39,202 nucleotides of DNA from Desulfotignum sp. (GCA_011389555.1 JAABUD010000191.1:1-39202), one strand, 5' to 3'; counted from the stretch's first letter, positions 1 to 8,840 are shown. The notes: a model not told the origin generated them from the sequence alone. Made by a program: numbers and translations.

Positions 1-429
1 TTCATATATCTGGTAATCATAGCAGCCATCGGCGGTCTTGCCGTGGCCCTGCAGGGACAGCTGATGGGAAGCATTGACAAAAATGTGGGGACCCTTGAAA
101 GCGTCTTTGTCACTTATGGCGGTGGGGGATTTATGATCGGCATTATCATGATCCTTTTACGGGGCGGGAATTTATCAGGCTTAACCCTGGTTCCCTGGTA
201 CACCCTTCTTGCTGGCCCCATAGGCCTGGTGCTCATCGCTGCCATCGGCTACAGTGTTCCCCGCCTGGGCCTGGTGCCGGCATTCACCATTATGGTGGCG
301 GCCCAGTTCATGACAGCGGCTGTGATTGACCAGTTCGGCCTGTTCGGAGCGGAAATCAGACAGATCAGCCTTTCCCGGATATCCGGCATGCTTGTCATGC
401 TTCTGGGCATATGGCTGGCCATGCGGTAA
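1..429 (+). CDS. DUF606/YdcZ-family membrane transporter, C-terminal part
   Basis: The frame is open from the first base of the window, so the 5' end lies outside it. The visible 142 residues are very hydrophobic, with about four to five membrane segments. They resemble the second half of DUF606 (YdcZ) proteins of the drug/metabolite transporter superfamily: an ALQGQLMGS stretch, then LRGG, PWYTLLAG, VPRLGLV and IDQFGLFG, each at the spacing expected for that family. DUF606 proteins are small integral membrane proteins; substrates are mostly unknown. No partner gene is visible. The family call is fairly secure, the function is not. Confidence 0.75.
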   Translation, partial: FIYLVIIAAIGGLAVALQGQLMGSIDKNVGTLESVFVTYGGGGFMIGIIMILLRGGNLSGLTLVPWYTLLAGPIGLVLIAAIGYSVPRLGLVPAFTIMVAAQFMTAAVIDQFGLFGAEIRQISLSRISGMLVMLLGIWLAMR

Positions 430-1502
430 ATATTGCAGCACCCATCTCTTTTAGCCGGCCATTTTCAAGTAACCTGAATCCATGGCAGGCTTGCAGTGGC
501 ATACACATTTGAACCCATCCCTACCCTCTATATCTGTTTCAAAAAAAGTTGGCATCCCCAGACAGATGAATTTGGTTGACACCTCACCAAGGCGCCTTGT
601 GTTTCACCCGGAATTTGCCAGTACAGGTGCAGTACGCCATCTGGAGGGGTTTTCCCATGTGTAGCTGGTGTTCATATTTCACCAGGCCCTGGCCTAAAAA
701 TGGACTGCCCTGATGCGGCCGCCCCGGCTTGGGGGCAATAAAAAAGCAGGGGTGTTTGCCACAAGATCCCCTTTCAGATCCAAGGTACATAGAAAAACTA
801 AATATTACCAAGCGATCTATTCATATCCGATAAAAGAGACGAGAAATTTTATATATTGATCAAATAGCTGAACACTTTTGTAAACATAATATATGGTCAT
901 CCTGGGAACTCGAAAAACAGCAGAAACCATGATTTCTTACCTTGATTTTTCTTATCCTACTATACAACGCGGAGGCGGAGGCTGCTTTCTCCATGGTGGT
1001 CACACCATAATCTTTTTCCAAAGCCGGATACACCGAAGCAATAGCCTTCCCATCAACGAGAGAGGCAACTTCAAATTCACTGTTTTTCTCTGTACCGAAA
1101 CAGTCTGCTCTGGTGGACACACCAAAATTATGGACATCAATTGCCAGGTCATTTAAGAATTGCATATCGCATCCTGATCGCCTTGGAGGAATATTTGGCA
1201 CATTCTTCGCCACTGCGCAAATTGTCCTTGAAAATATGGGGAAAAATATATATGTTCTCGCCAGCGCCTGATCTGATATATCTTCAGGAGATATACTGCG
1301 GCATTGAAGACCGCAAGACTTTTCACCTCGATATGACACCACGGAACTGAGCGACGTAATCGAAGCTGCAGGCGTAAACATCTATTTCCTAAAGCTGATC
1401 AGTATGATGCAGATGGACATAGAAGACAAAATGCACAAATTTACCCTTGCCTCGATTCTTGACGATACCACCGGCCCTTGAATCATCCCTGCAGCCTTTT
1501 TT
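430..1502. other. Gene-poor, degenerate stretch
   Basis: About 1.07 kb with no convincing intact gene. Fragments look as if they were once coding. On the minus strand, around 900-1160, there is a coding-like stretch (motifs VSTRADCFGTE and ASLVDGKAIASVYPA) inside an open frame spanning 860-1381 that I cannot assign. On the plus strand, about 1347-1481, a reading ending in ILDDTTGP faintly resembles the C-terminus of DsrE-like proteins, with stops directly upstream in its frame. I see no tRNA, repeat array or insertion-sequence ends. The stretch is best read as decayed genes at the island edge. Confidence 0.45.
451..658 (-). pseudogene. Possible decayed small Cys-rich protein
   Basis: Read from an ATG at 658 this gives MGKPLQMAYCTCTGKFRVKH and soon meets UGA. 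In a neighbouring frame the sequence continues plausibly with KFICLG, then GFKCVCHCKPAM, up to a stop at 451-453. Together they look like one small Cys-rich, zinc-ribbon-like protein interrupted by a frameshift near position 585. No family was recognised. It could also be chance. Confidence 0.25.
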
Positions 1503-2366
1503 TCAAGGGCGCTTAGCCAAAAAGTGGGCTCCAACGGTGTAATCCGCCGTTTTCGTGTTGGTTTTTGCCACACATTCTGCTTCCGCAAAACCGGCCTTTT
1601 CCATGAGTTCGATTTGATCCCGCACGGAGATGGCGCCGCCTACTCATTGCGTCCATGCTTCCAGGCTGGTTGCCCCGTAAGATTGCGCCTCTGCATCAAG
1701 CACAATATCGGCTATCTGCAGTCTCCCGCCGGGCTTCAATACCCTAAAAATCTCGCCAAAAAGTTCGACCTTTGCCGGTGAGAGATTGATGACTCCGTTG
1801 GAAATCACCGTGTCAAAGCTGTGGTCGTCATAAGGAAGTATTTCGGAGGATACCTGCCTTGTTTCGATATCTTTTATGCCTACGCAATCAAAATTCCGCT
1901 GAGCTTTGGCAAGCATCTCGGCGCTCAAATCAACACCGCAGACCCTGCCGTCATCCCCCACCTTATGACGGGCGACAATGAGGTCAAAACCGGCTCCGCA
2001 ACCGACATCGAGGACTCTCTCTCCCCGTTGCAGCGCCCGAATCCTAAAAGGATTACCGACCCCGCAAAAGGACTCAAGCACCTCGTCCAGCATTTTCCCT
2101 ATAATTTCCGGTTCATACCCAAGAGTGCGGGCTCCACTCCTGCCGGTTTCGTATTTGAAGTTGCCTGCCGCCGTAGCAGCCACCTGCTCATATTTTGCCT
2201 GAATTGCCCTGGAAATTTTCGCCTTTTCCTTGTAATTGAAGACCCCGGGCTCACGCTGATCCTTGGCCGTCAGGCCTGTCGGAAAAATTTCTGTCTGACC
2301 ACTGCCAGAACTCTGCCCAAGATCTCACTTGCCCATTTGCAGATTGCGAACCTGTTTTTCAGCCAT
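1503..2366 (-). CDS. SAM-dependent methyltransferase (ArsM-like), apparent selenoprotein with two UGA codons
   Basis: Class I SAM-dependent methyltransferase of the arsenite-methyltransferase/UbiE-like group. The SAM-binding motif is VLDVGCGAGFDL, followed by GVDLSAEML, FDTVISNGVINL and VLKPGGRLQIAD. Translation from the ATG at 2366, with GAGG eight bases upstream, meets UGA at codon 14 (2325-2327) and again at codon 241 (1644-1646). Both are followed by clearly coding sequence in the same frame up to a stop at 1503, giving 287 aa. The second UGA sits in EAWTQ-UGA-VGGAISV, where relatives have a W-x-x-C-x-x-GA motif, so it replaces a conserved, probably catalytic Cys. There is no ATG, GTG or TTG between the first UGA and codon 62, which argues that the first UGA is also read. 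The 60-residue N-terminal extension is unusual. The substrate (arsenic, selenium or other) is unknown. A pseudogene with two stops is the alternative, but two UGAs and no frame damage make that less likely. Confidence 0.7.
1617..1631 (-). promoter_or_regulatory. Candidate SECIS hairpin for Sec241
   Basis: A five-pair stem (ATCTC with GGGAT, one G-U pair) closes a CGTGC loop. It starts 13 bases after the UGA at 1644-1646, placing the loop G/U about 19-21 bases downstream, within the range of bacterial SECIS elements. The stem is short, so this is suggestive only. Confidence 0.35.
2294..2309 (-). promoter_or_regulatory. Candidate SECIS hairpin for Sec14
   Basis: TCTGG pairs with TCAGA (five pairs, one G-U) around a CAGTGG loop. 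The loop GU lies 23-24 bases after the UGA at 2325-2327. Spacing and loop composition fit a bacterial SECIS; the fold was judged by eye. Confidence 0.35.
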
Positions 2367-2614
2367 AAAAAACCTCAATATATTTTTCTCATTTACTCTA
2401 TCAGATTATGACAAACACCTACAATGTAGCACATTCCGTAATACCTGGTAAACCATTTTCCAAAACAATGCAACAAATACAATGCAATTTTTTTCATATC
2501 CAGAAGATAAGCATGGGCTCGTCGAGCAAAGACATTTATATAGATGGTCAAATCCCATTGAAAAACCATGATTAAGCGTGTGAAAGGTATTAAAAAATTG
2601 GCTGTTGATATCCC

Positions 2615-3090
2615 ATGCTGTTGACTTATGATATTGGTAAATTTTATTTTTTCCTCACCCCCAACCCCATCGGCTTGTCAGCAGTAAAGCTTGCATCCAT
2701 CGAATACACCCGGAATGGAACGAAGCTGCACCTTCTGGGGGTAGACATTCTGGATGACACGCCGATACTGGATATCAAGCCCTATGTACCCTGGGCAGAT
2801 GCCATTGCAAGTGCCAGGGGCGGGGGCGGGTTTGCAGACCAGTCCCTTGAAACCGAGCTTGACGAGGTGTTTTCCCCTGAAACCAGTGGCCAGTGCCGGA
2901 AATTGGCAGACCAGATTCTTCATCTGACCGTCACCGTCAACCAGGTGCTTGAAAACGATCCGAGACCCGGATGTATCACTGGTTCGCCGGATTTTTCTCA
3001 CAGAGTTTACGGAACCCGGCTTTTTAATGTGGAGGTTCGATGGTAGGTTTCAAACGGTACCCCCCCTGGTGCTGTCCATTGAAAACGTCG
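2615..3090 (+). pseudogene. TsaA/TrmO-like tRNA methyltransferase remnant
   Basis: The reading frame contains the UPF0066/TsaA signature TPNPIGLSAVKLASIE and then LHLLGVDILDDTPILDIKPY, typical of TrmO, which methylates t6A37 of tRNA. The N-terminal third is missing: the frame begins right at the signature, with no ribosome-binding site. A UAG at 3044-3046 interrupts the C-terminal RLFNVEVRW segment, and the expected VLSIENV ending is found only after a shift at a run of seven C (about 3060-3066). Truncation, an in-frame stop and a frameshift together point to a dead gene. Confidence 0.6.
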
Positions 3091-3180
3091 GACACACCGG
3101 ATCGCACTTATCTACCCGGATCAATGGGTCCATGGGCATGGAAAAAACCAGGCACAAAAAACCGATGCCGGTTTTTATAT

Positions 3181-3573
3181 CTACATAAAGACATCCTCTT
3201 TTGTGTCCGAGAATAACAAATTCTGCACCATCTCAAAAAGCAGTTTCAACGAATAGGGTTTGGGGATGACTGCGTCAAAAGATTGCTTGTCCATCAGCCA
3301 GGGGGTGCCGGACATGGCGATGATCGGGATGCTGTCCCCTTTCAGGTTTCTGACATTTTCCAGCACATCATCCCCCGACATCTTGCCCATCACCATGTCG
3401 GTTATCACCAGATGGTATTCATTGGAGTGCAGTTTTTTTACACCCTTTTCACCGCTGTCCGCTGTATCAACCTGGTACCCTTTTCTGGACAATGCCATGG
3501 CCAGCATTTTCAAAATTGCTGTTTCATCATCAATGACAAGTATGCTTGCAGGCGCTGACGGGTTTTCAGGCAT
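3181..3573 (-). CDS. Single-domain response regulator receiver (CheY-like)
   Basis: A 130-aa stand-alone receiver domain. It shows the acidic pair (VIDDE, near residue 15), the phosphoacceptor Asp in VITDMVMG (about residue 58), the conserved Ser/Thr in IAMSGTP and the Lys in VIPKPYS. There is no output domain, so it would act by protein contact or in a phosphorelay. It lies downstream of the PAS-LuxR regulator on the same strand, separated by about 155 bp. Its partner kinase cannot be identified here. Confidence 0.85.
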   Translation of the reverse strand: MPENPSAPASILVIDDETAILKMLAMALSRKGYQVDTADSGEKGVKKLHSNEYHLVITDMVMGKMSGDDVLENVRNLKGDSIPIIAMSGTPWLMDKQSFDAVIPKPYSLKLLFEMVQNLLFSDTKEDVFM

Positions 3574-3728
3574 TGTTTGAATTCCAAAAAGGTTTTAGTC
3601 ACACCTTCCTAATTTTTATCAATCCGGTCATGGTATAATATAACACCATACAGAATGTAACAGCAGAATACAATAGAGGAAACCCTTAAAAAATTCCGGT
3701 GATATTACGGAGTCAAAATACGTATTTT

Positions 3729-4939
3729 TCATACATCCATCAAATAGGATTTCAAATTCACCCTGGTATGCTTAAGGCCCAGTTTTTCACGGATATTGTC
3801 CCGGTGCGTATCTATGGCTCTCACCCCGCAGTTGAAAATCTGCGCGATCTCTTTGTTGGATAATCCCTGTTTTATGAATGCAGATACCTGTATTTCCTTA
3901 GAGGTCAGGCGGTGCATGGGATCGGACAATGTTTTTGAAAACGGGTTTACCAGCTCCTGGATGCTTTTTTCCAGCACATCAAACAGCTTGTGCTGATCAG
4001 CAGTGGAAAGCGTGTCCTTGAGCTTCAGGAGAACAGGCTGTATGACGGATGCATAATTGGCATCAATGTTTTCTTCCAATTTTTGTATATCCTGTTCCCT
4101 TTTCTGGAGCAAAACATTCAGTGTTGTATTGAGTTCTTGCAGTTCAGAGGCTTTTTTTCCAGCTCATCCCCGGCCATCTGCAACGCTTTTTCCGCTTGTT
4201 GTCGGGCACTGACATCTTTGATGATCCCTATAAAACCAATAATCTTTTGTTTGTCATCCTGTAAAAAAAATGCCGTTGTTTCCCCGGGAAACACCGTCCC
4301 AGATTTTTTTTTGTACTGTATGGTGTAGACAAAATCCGGCTGGTCAATATTTTTTTTCAGTTCTTCTCCCATCTGCCGGTATTGCTCCTGGTCATCATAC
4401 AGATGACAGGTTTTTCTACCCTTGATTTGATCCAGGGTGTAGCCGAACAGCTTTGTGAAGGACCGGTTGCAATTGATGATGTTTCTGTCGGTGTCTGTCA
4501 ATAAAGTGGCATCCCGGTTGCTGTCGAACGACAGCCTGTAGTGTGCTTCTTTTTCCCTGAGGGCTTTTTCAAGCAGCTTGCGGTGGGTGACATCCTTGGT
4601 TATGGACAAAATGATTTTTTCATGGTTGATTTCCAGTATCCGGGCGGACATGAGGCCAATCAGGGTTTTGCCGTTTTTGCCGACATACGCGAATTCACGG
4701 TTTTGAACAGATCCGGTCTTATTGAGGGCATGGACCAGATGCTGCCTGTCTTCAGGATGTTTCCAAATACCCAGTTCAAGGGAGGTTTTCCCCATCACAT
4801 CCTTATTGGTATACCCTGTCATTTTTGTAAACCCGGCGTTGATATTCAAATACAATCCGTCATCCAGGCGGTTCAGATTTATGGCATCCGGACTGGTTTC
4901 AAACGCCTGTCGAAACAGGTCCTTTTTTTTATCAGGCAT
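3729..4939 (-). CDS. PAS-PAS-LuxR transcriptional regulator, split by a frameshift
   Basis: The first frame (4118-4939, start ATG with GGGAGG upstream) encodes two PAS domains (about residues 8-125 and 135-255), each ending in a typical PAC segment (SITKDVTHRK, GIIKDVSARQ). It then runs out of frame after ELEKK. The overlapping frame carries on as ASELQELN, a coiled coil, and a C-terminal LuxR/GerE helix-turn-helix (LTSKEIQVSAFIKQGLSNKE and on to RVNLKSYLMDV). The join is exactly at GAA AAA AAG, where a -1 slip gives a seamless 403-residue protein. It is either one gene produced by programmed -1 frameshifting, or a one-base deletion in a run of A. The role is probably sensing, by small ligand or redox through PAS, coupled to DNA binding. 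Targets are unknown. Confidence 0.7.
4151..4158 (-). other. A AAA AAG slippery heptamer at the PAS/LuxR frame junction
   Basis: On the coding strand the run reads (G)AA AAA AAG, in phase as A-AAA-AAG, the same heptamer used for -1 frameshifting in E. coli dnaX. A GGGGAT sequence lies about ten bases upstream, where dnaX has its stimulatory Shine-Dalgarno-like site. A -1 slip here restores the LuxR frame exactly. I do not see a strong downstream hairpin. Confidence 0.45.
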
Positions 4940-5140
4940 GTTATTGCCTCCCGTGAATCCGAATAATCAAAATGCAAACAATATAAATATGAGCAAAAAA
5001 CGGGCCAGAATATTAATTATAAAATACCTTTTGAAGTTGAATTATTTACAACAAAGGAGTTTCTCCTCCATGTCCTGAAGAAGATACCGAGCAAATTATT
5101 GCAAACCATACTTTCAAGGCACAGGAAAAAGGATACGCTT

Positions 5141-5159
5141 GGCCGGTGAATCACCGGCC
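5141..5159 (-). terminator. Terminator-like palindrome at the end of the cobT unit
   Basis: GGCCGGTGA and TCACCGGCC form a near-perfect inverted repeat around one central base and include the stop codon of the dehydrogenase-CobT gene. On the minus strand it is followed after about 10 bases by CCTTTTTCC. It is probably an intrinsic terminator for the 8593-5151 unit. Confidence 0.45.
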
Positions 5160-7280
5160 CAATGATGCCCGGGAAATTTTAGCCTCGTCAAACGAGGCCA
5201 TCCGGGTCATGATTTTACAGGCCGCGTCTGCCATATCAATGGCAAGGGCTGCGCCCGTGCCTTCTCCCAGCCGCATGTCAAAGTCGATTAGCGGGGTAAT
5301 CCCCATGAATGAAAGGGCTGCGGCCTGGGCAGGCTCAACGGATTTATGGCCGCTGATCAGGTATCCTTTGATCCCCGGATTGATGGCATAGGCAATCAAT
5401 CCGGCAGCCGTGGAAATCAGCCCGTCGAGGACAACGGCGGTCTGCCTGGATGCAGCTGCAAGAGCGGCTCCGGCAATGCCGCCCAGTTCAAATCCACCGA
5501 TCTTTGTGAGAATATCCAGCCCATCTTGGGGGTTGACACCATGAAAGGCCAATACACGCTCAATTACTTGGGTTTTATGGGCAAGTCCTTTGTTGTCGAC
5601 ACCCGTGCCCCGTCCCGTGGCCACCTCTGGTGCAAGGCCGCATACAGTGCAGATAATTGCAGAGGCACTGGTGGTATTTCCGATCCCCATTTCCCCCAAT
5701 CCCACAATGTCCACCGGTTCTTTTTCAAAGGCTTCCAGAAAAACCGCCATCCCTTTTTCCAGGGAATCAACTGCCTGGGAACGGGACATGGCAGGTTCCA
5801 GGGCAAAATTACGGGTGCCCGGCCCCACTTTTCTGATAATCAGATCGGGATGGGGTGCGAACGACTTGACAACACCCATGTCCACCACTTTCAGGTCAAT
5901 GCCGTGATGACAGCAGAGTACATTGATGGCAGCGCCCCCGGTCAGAAAATTTTCCACCATCTGCCCGGTCACCTCCCTGGGATAGGCGGAAACACCTTCT
6001 TCTGTGATGCCATGGTCTCCGGCAAAGACGAACAATGCTTTTCTGCGGAGTGCAGGGTTCAGCCGCCCCTGGATCAGGCTCATTCTGACGGCAAGCGATT
6101 CAAGCTTTCCGAGCGCTCCCAATGGTTTTGTCTTTTCATCTATTTTTGCACAGGCTGCCGGAAAAAGATCGTTGGACAAAGGCCTGATTCCTTTGACCAC
6201 ATCCTGGAAAAGCTGTTTTTCCGAAACGGCCCGACCTGCTGCAGTATTAATTTTCACGGGCTGGACAGAAGCTTTATTATATGATGTTTCCATCCAGGGG
6301 TCCCGGGGAGCAAGGGTGAAATCCAGGATATACTTGAGATCGTTGCCGGACAGAACTTTGGGCATCAGGGCCGGCACCCTATGGGGCGGAACAATGTCTT
6401 GTATCAGTAATTTGAGGTATGCCTGATGCGAGGTCATGAACGGTATGGCTTTTTCCATATGTGTCCGGGTCATGCCGTAAGCACCGGCAAGTTTTGCTTC
6501 TTTGTAGTGGATAAGATTCACCAGGTTGGTATCAATCGTTTCGTTTTTGGTAATTCCGCTGAAAAAGGAAATCCAGCCCGCCCTGGCCACTTTTGATACA
6601 GCCTGGCAGAAAGCGATGACATCGGGGCAGGCATTGATGACCAGATCAAATTCACTGTGATGGGTGTCTTTTTCACAGCAAATGCCTGCTGCATCCAGAA
6701 AGGACCTGACGTGATGAATCTTGGATTCCTTTTTTTCGATGACCAGGGGTTGCAGACCAATGCTTTTTGCATACAGGGCTGCAGCAAGCCCCATGGTACC
6801 GCCTCCGTAAATAAGAAGCCGGCTGTTTCTTTTATATTCGATTTTTTCAAAGGCATTGATGATACAGCCGACCGGTTCTCCAAAACAAGCAATATGGTTA
6901 TCCAGACCAGCAGGCAGTGGGACGAGGTTCCGGGAAGGAACAACAACATGTGAAGCAAAACCGCCGTCATGGTGAAATCCGATGATTTTCATCTCCTCAC
7001 ACAGATTCTCCAATCCCTGCCGACAGTAGCGGCAGGTGGTGCAGTTTGTTCCCGGCCATACCATAAAACGGTTCCCATCGGTATCCCTGACCACCATCTC
7101 ATGTCCCATAATTCGTGGCAGGATCAGGTCCCGGTGGCCCTGCTCCCACATTTTGGCGTCAGTCCGGCATACGGCACAGCACAGCACCTCCACTCTGACA
7201 GAGCCGTCCGGGATATCCGGGATGAGGGGATCCTGTTTTACAATTTCGAGGGTTTTAAGCCGGTTCAGAACTATTTTCAT
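5151..7280 (-). CDS. cobT: Fusion of zinc-dependent dehydrogenase (MDR) and CobT phosphoribosyltransferase
   Basis: A 709-aa two-domain protein. Residues about 1-340 are a medium-chain dehydrogenase: catalytic-zinc region CCAVCRTD and GHEMV, a structural-zinc cluster CTTCRYCRQGLENLC, and a Rossmann loop GGGTMGL. Residues about 355-709 are a complete CobT (nicotinate-nucleotide:dimethylbenzimidazole phosphoribosyltransferase): TKPLGALGKLE, FAGDHGI, VDMGVV, GIGNTTSAS and the catalytic-Glu segment RLGEGTGAAL. CobT activates the lower-ligand base for the cobalamin nucleotide loop. The open frame extends 49 codons further upstream, but the start MKIVLNRL, preceded by a GAGTGG-type site, is preferred. 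It overlaps the end of the small upstream gene. The cobT assignment is secure. The fused dehydrogenase is unusual and may act on the base or its precursor, which is inference. Confidence 0.9.
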   Translation of the reverse strand: MKIVLNRLKTLEIVKQDPLIPDIPDGSVRVEVLCCAVCRTDAKMWEQGHRDLILPRIMGHEMVVRDTDGNRFMVWPGTNCTTCRYCRQGLENLCEEMKIIGFHHDGGFASHVVVPSRNLVPLPAGLDNHIACFGEPVGCIINAFEKIEYKRNSRLLIYGGGTMGLAAALYAKSIGLQPLVIEKKESKIHHVRSFLDAAGICCEKDTHHSEFDLVINACPDVIAFCQAVSKVARAGWISFFSGITKNETIDTNLVNLIHYKEAKLAGAYGMTRTHMEKAIPFMTSHQAYLKLLIQDIVPPHRVPALMPKVLSGNDLKYILDFTLAPRDPWMETSYNKASVQPVKINTAAGRAVSEKQLFQDVVKGIRPLSNDLFPAACAKIDEKTKPLGALGKLESLAVRMSLIQGRLNPALRRKALFVFAGDHGITEEGVSAYPREVTGQMVENFLTGGAAINVLCCHHGIDLKVVDMGVVKSFAPHPDLIIRKVGPGTRNFALEPAMSRSQAVDSLEKGMAVFLEAFEKEPVDIVGLGEMGIGNTTSASAIICTVCGLAPEVATGRGTGVDNKGLAHKTQVIERVLAFHGVNPQDGLDILTKIGGFELGGIAGAALAAASRQTAVVLDGLISTAAGLIAYAINPGIKGYLISGHKSVEPAQAAALSFMGITPLIDFDMRLGEGTGAALAIDMADAACKIMTRMASFDEAKISRASLGR

Positions 7281-7485
7281 CAGACATCCACTCCTGTTCG
7301 GTAAGAACCAGTTTTTTGATGCAGACATGCCCAACCCCTTCCGATGCAAGCCTGTCCCTAAGTGATTTGACCACAACCGCCATGTCCAAGGGAAATACGC
7401 TGGCCTTGTCCAGGCCGCAGAGAACAAAGCTGTTTTCTTTTACCCTGATATAGTCGCTTCCGGATTTTATTATCAGAAGTTCCAT
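7255..7485 (-). CDS. Small conserved-context protein, 76 aa, unknown
   Basis: Translation from the ATG at 7485 begins MELLIIKSGSDYIRVKEN and ends SDENSSEPA. The gene starts two bases after the stop of the TrpD-like gene and overlaps the start of the dehydrogenase-CobT gene by 26 bp, so it is translationally coupled to both. The frame is open further upstream, but that extension lies inside the TrpD-like gene. I recognise no family; no membrane segment or metal motif is seen. Its position between a phosphoribosyltransferase and the dehydrogenase domain suggests an accessory subunit. Confidence 0.6.
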   Translation of the reverse strand: MELLIIKSGSDYIRVKENSFVLCGLDKASVFPLDMAVVVKSLRDRLASEGVGHVCIKKLVLTEQEWMSDENSSEPA

Positions 7486-7486
7486 G

Positions 7487-8593
7487 TCATGACACCAGCC
7501 GGTGAAGTGATTCCAGCCCTTTTTCAGGGGAGCGGTTCTGACTGGATACCCAGCGTTCGAGGGCCTTGAAGCCAGCACCGCTTTCCAATAGCCGACAGGC
7601 GATTTCGATCCCCTGTTCAACGGTACCGGCTTTTCCGGCTGTAAGGAAGATCAAACCTGCATTCAGGATCACTGCATCTTTTCTGGCACCGTTCTCCGCC
7701 CTGGCAAGCAGCCTTGCAAACCGCTGGGATTCAATTTCAATATCCGGTACCGGTGACAATTCTCCAGGATCTCCGGCAGACAGACCCAGACGGACCGGAT
7801 CGATGGTAAACCGTGAGATATCATCGTCATTAAAAATTCCAGCACAATACGTCATCCCGCAGACAGAAGCTTCGTCCATCCCTTTGTCAGAATGGTCCAC
7901 GCTGCCGTGAACCACCAGGGCACGGGTGTACCCGATTTCCTTCATCACAGCGGCCACAGGCTGGATCATTTCCTTTGCATATACGCCGCGTACACTGATG
8001 GAAGGCAGGGCCGGGTTGGCAAGGGAAGCTGCAATATTCAAGGTGGAGCCGAAAGAGATCCGGGACAGGATCCGTCCTAACGCCTTGGGATGAATGTGCG
8101 GGCTCATGCCGTTAAAAAGCCCTAAATTTGATGATTCAATACTTCTGGCAACCATATCGGCAGTGCACTCCACATCCACTCCCAATGCTTCGGCCATATC
8201 CACGGTGCCGCAGACCGAGGTGATGGCTCTGGCGCCGTGCCTGGCCATGGGAACACCACCGGCAGCGGCAACAATGGATGCCGCCGTGCTGATGTTGAAT
8301 GTTTTGAATGTATCCATGCCGGTGCCGCTGTTTTCCACCAGTGCAAGGGATGGATCAATGGCAACCTTGGTGGTGTCCAGATTGTAAACGGACTCCCATG
8401 CCCCGGCCACCTCCTCACTGGTTTCACCTTTGGCTGTCAATGCAGCCAGAAAGGCACCCTGATGCATGTCGGTCACCTCATTGTTCAACACATGGAAAAA
8501 GCCCTGTCTGGATTCTTCACGGGTGAGAGGTTTTTTCTGGATCAGACGGGTAATGAAACCGCCCAAGAGTTTATCCAATCGATCAGACATCAT
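7487..8593 (-). CDS. TrpD-like phosphoribosyltransferase (anthranilate phosphoribosyltransferase family)
   Basis: 368 aa, with the glycosyltransferase-family-3 fold expected of TrpD/TrpD2: N-terminal helical domain (LDKLLGGFITRLIQKKPLT), the PRPP loop as ENSGTGMDTFKTFNIST, then ARHGARAIT in place of the usual KHGNRS. A following HGS-x-x-HSDKGMDE segment matches the TrpD end of the active site. The start ATG ATG follows AGGAGGT; the second ATG (8590) has the better spacing. It is the first gene behind the cobalamin riboswitch and lies just upstream of CobT, with no trp genes nearby. A role in handling a base or ribosyl donor for the corrinoid lower ligand is therefore more likely than tryptophan synthesis. 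This functional link is inference. Confidence 0.8.
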   Translation of the reverse strand: MMSDRLDKLLGGFITRLIQKKPLTREESRQGFFHVLNNEVTDMHQGAFLAALTAKGETSEEVAGAWESVYNLDTTKVAIDPSLALVENSGTGMDTFKTFNISTAASIVAAAGGVPMARHGARAITSVCGTVDMAEALGVDVECTADMVARSIESSNLGLFNGMSPHIHPKALGRILSRISFGSTLNIAASLANPALPSISVRGVYAKEMIQPVAAVMKEIGYTRALVVHGSVDHSDKGMDEASVCGMTYCAGIFNDDDISRFTIDPVRLGLSAGDPGELSPVPDIEIESQRFARLLARAENGARKDAVILNAGLIFLTAGKAGTVEQGIEIACRLLESGAGFKALERWVSSQNRSPEKGLESLHRLVS

Positions 8594-8649
8594 ATACCTC
8601 CTGAATATACAGATTCAGAAGGATTTGATTCCAGCAAAAATCCCTGGTT

Positions 8650-8840
8650 CAGCAAAGGGCAGGCTTTCCGACTCACGGATCATCCTTGGAATGCGCCTTC
8701 CCCCTCTGGGGGATACAGAAGAGTGGCCTGAATGCATTCCTTGTCCCCGATTACGGCAACGGCTGGCATGCGATGGAATTCCACCATCTTTCCTTTTACC
8801 CGGAGTTCCGTTGAAGTAACGGAATCCGGCACCTCAATGC
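8650..8840 (-). promoter_or_regulatory. Cobalamin riboswitch
   Basis: Read on the minus strand the region has the ordered landmarks of the AdoCbl riboswitch: GAGGTGCCGGA, then TAAAAGGAAAGA, GGTGGAATTCCATC, GCATGCCAGCC, a GCCACTCT (B12-box-like) segment, GGGGGAAGGC, and finally GAGTCGGAAAGCCTGCC. It ends about 55 bases before the start codon of the TrpD-like gene, so it should repress the TrpD-like/76-aa/CobT unit when cobalamin is high. The rest of 8594-9054 shows no gene. Confidence 0.85.

Noticed and set aside
1821-2411. A 196-aa plus-strand open frame over the SAM methyltransferase
   Set aside because: The minus strand shows the SAM-binding motif and family-like sequence; the plus frame has no recognisable protein and no ribosome-binding site.
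5346-6284. A 312-aa plus-strand open frame
   Set aside because: Antisense shadow of the CobT domain, which has all expected motifs on the minus strand.
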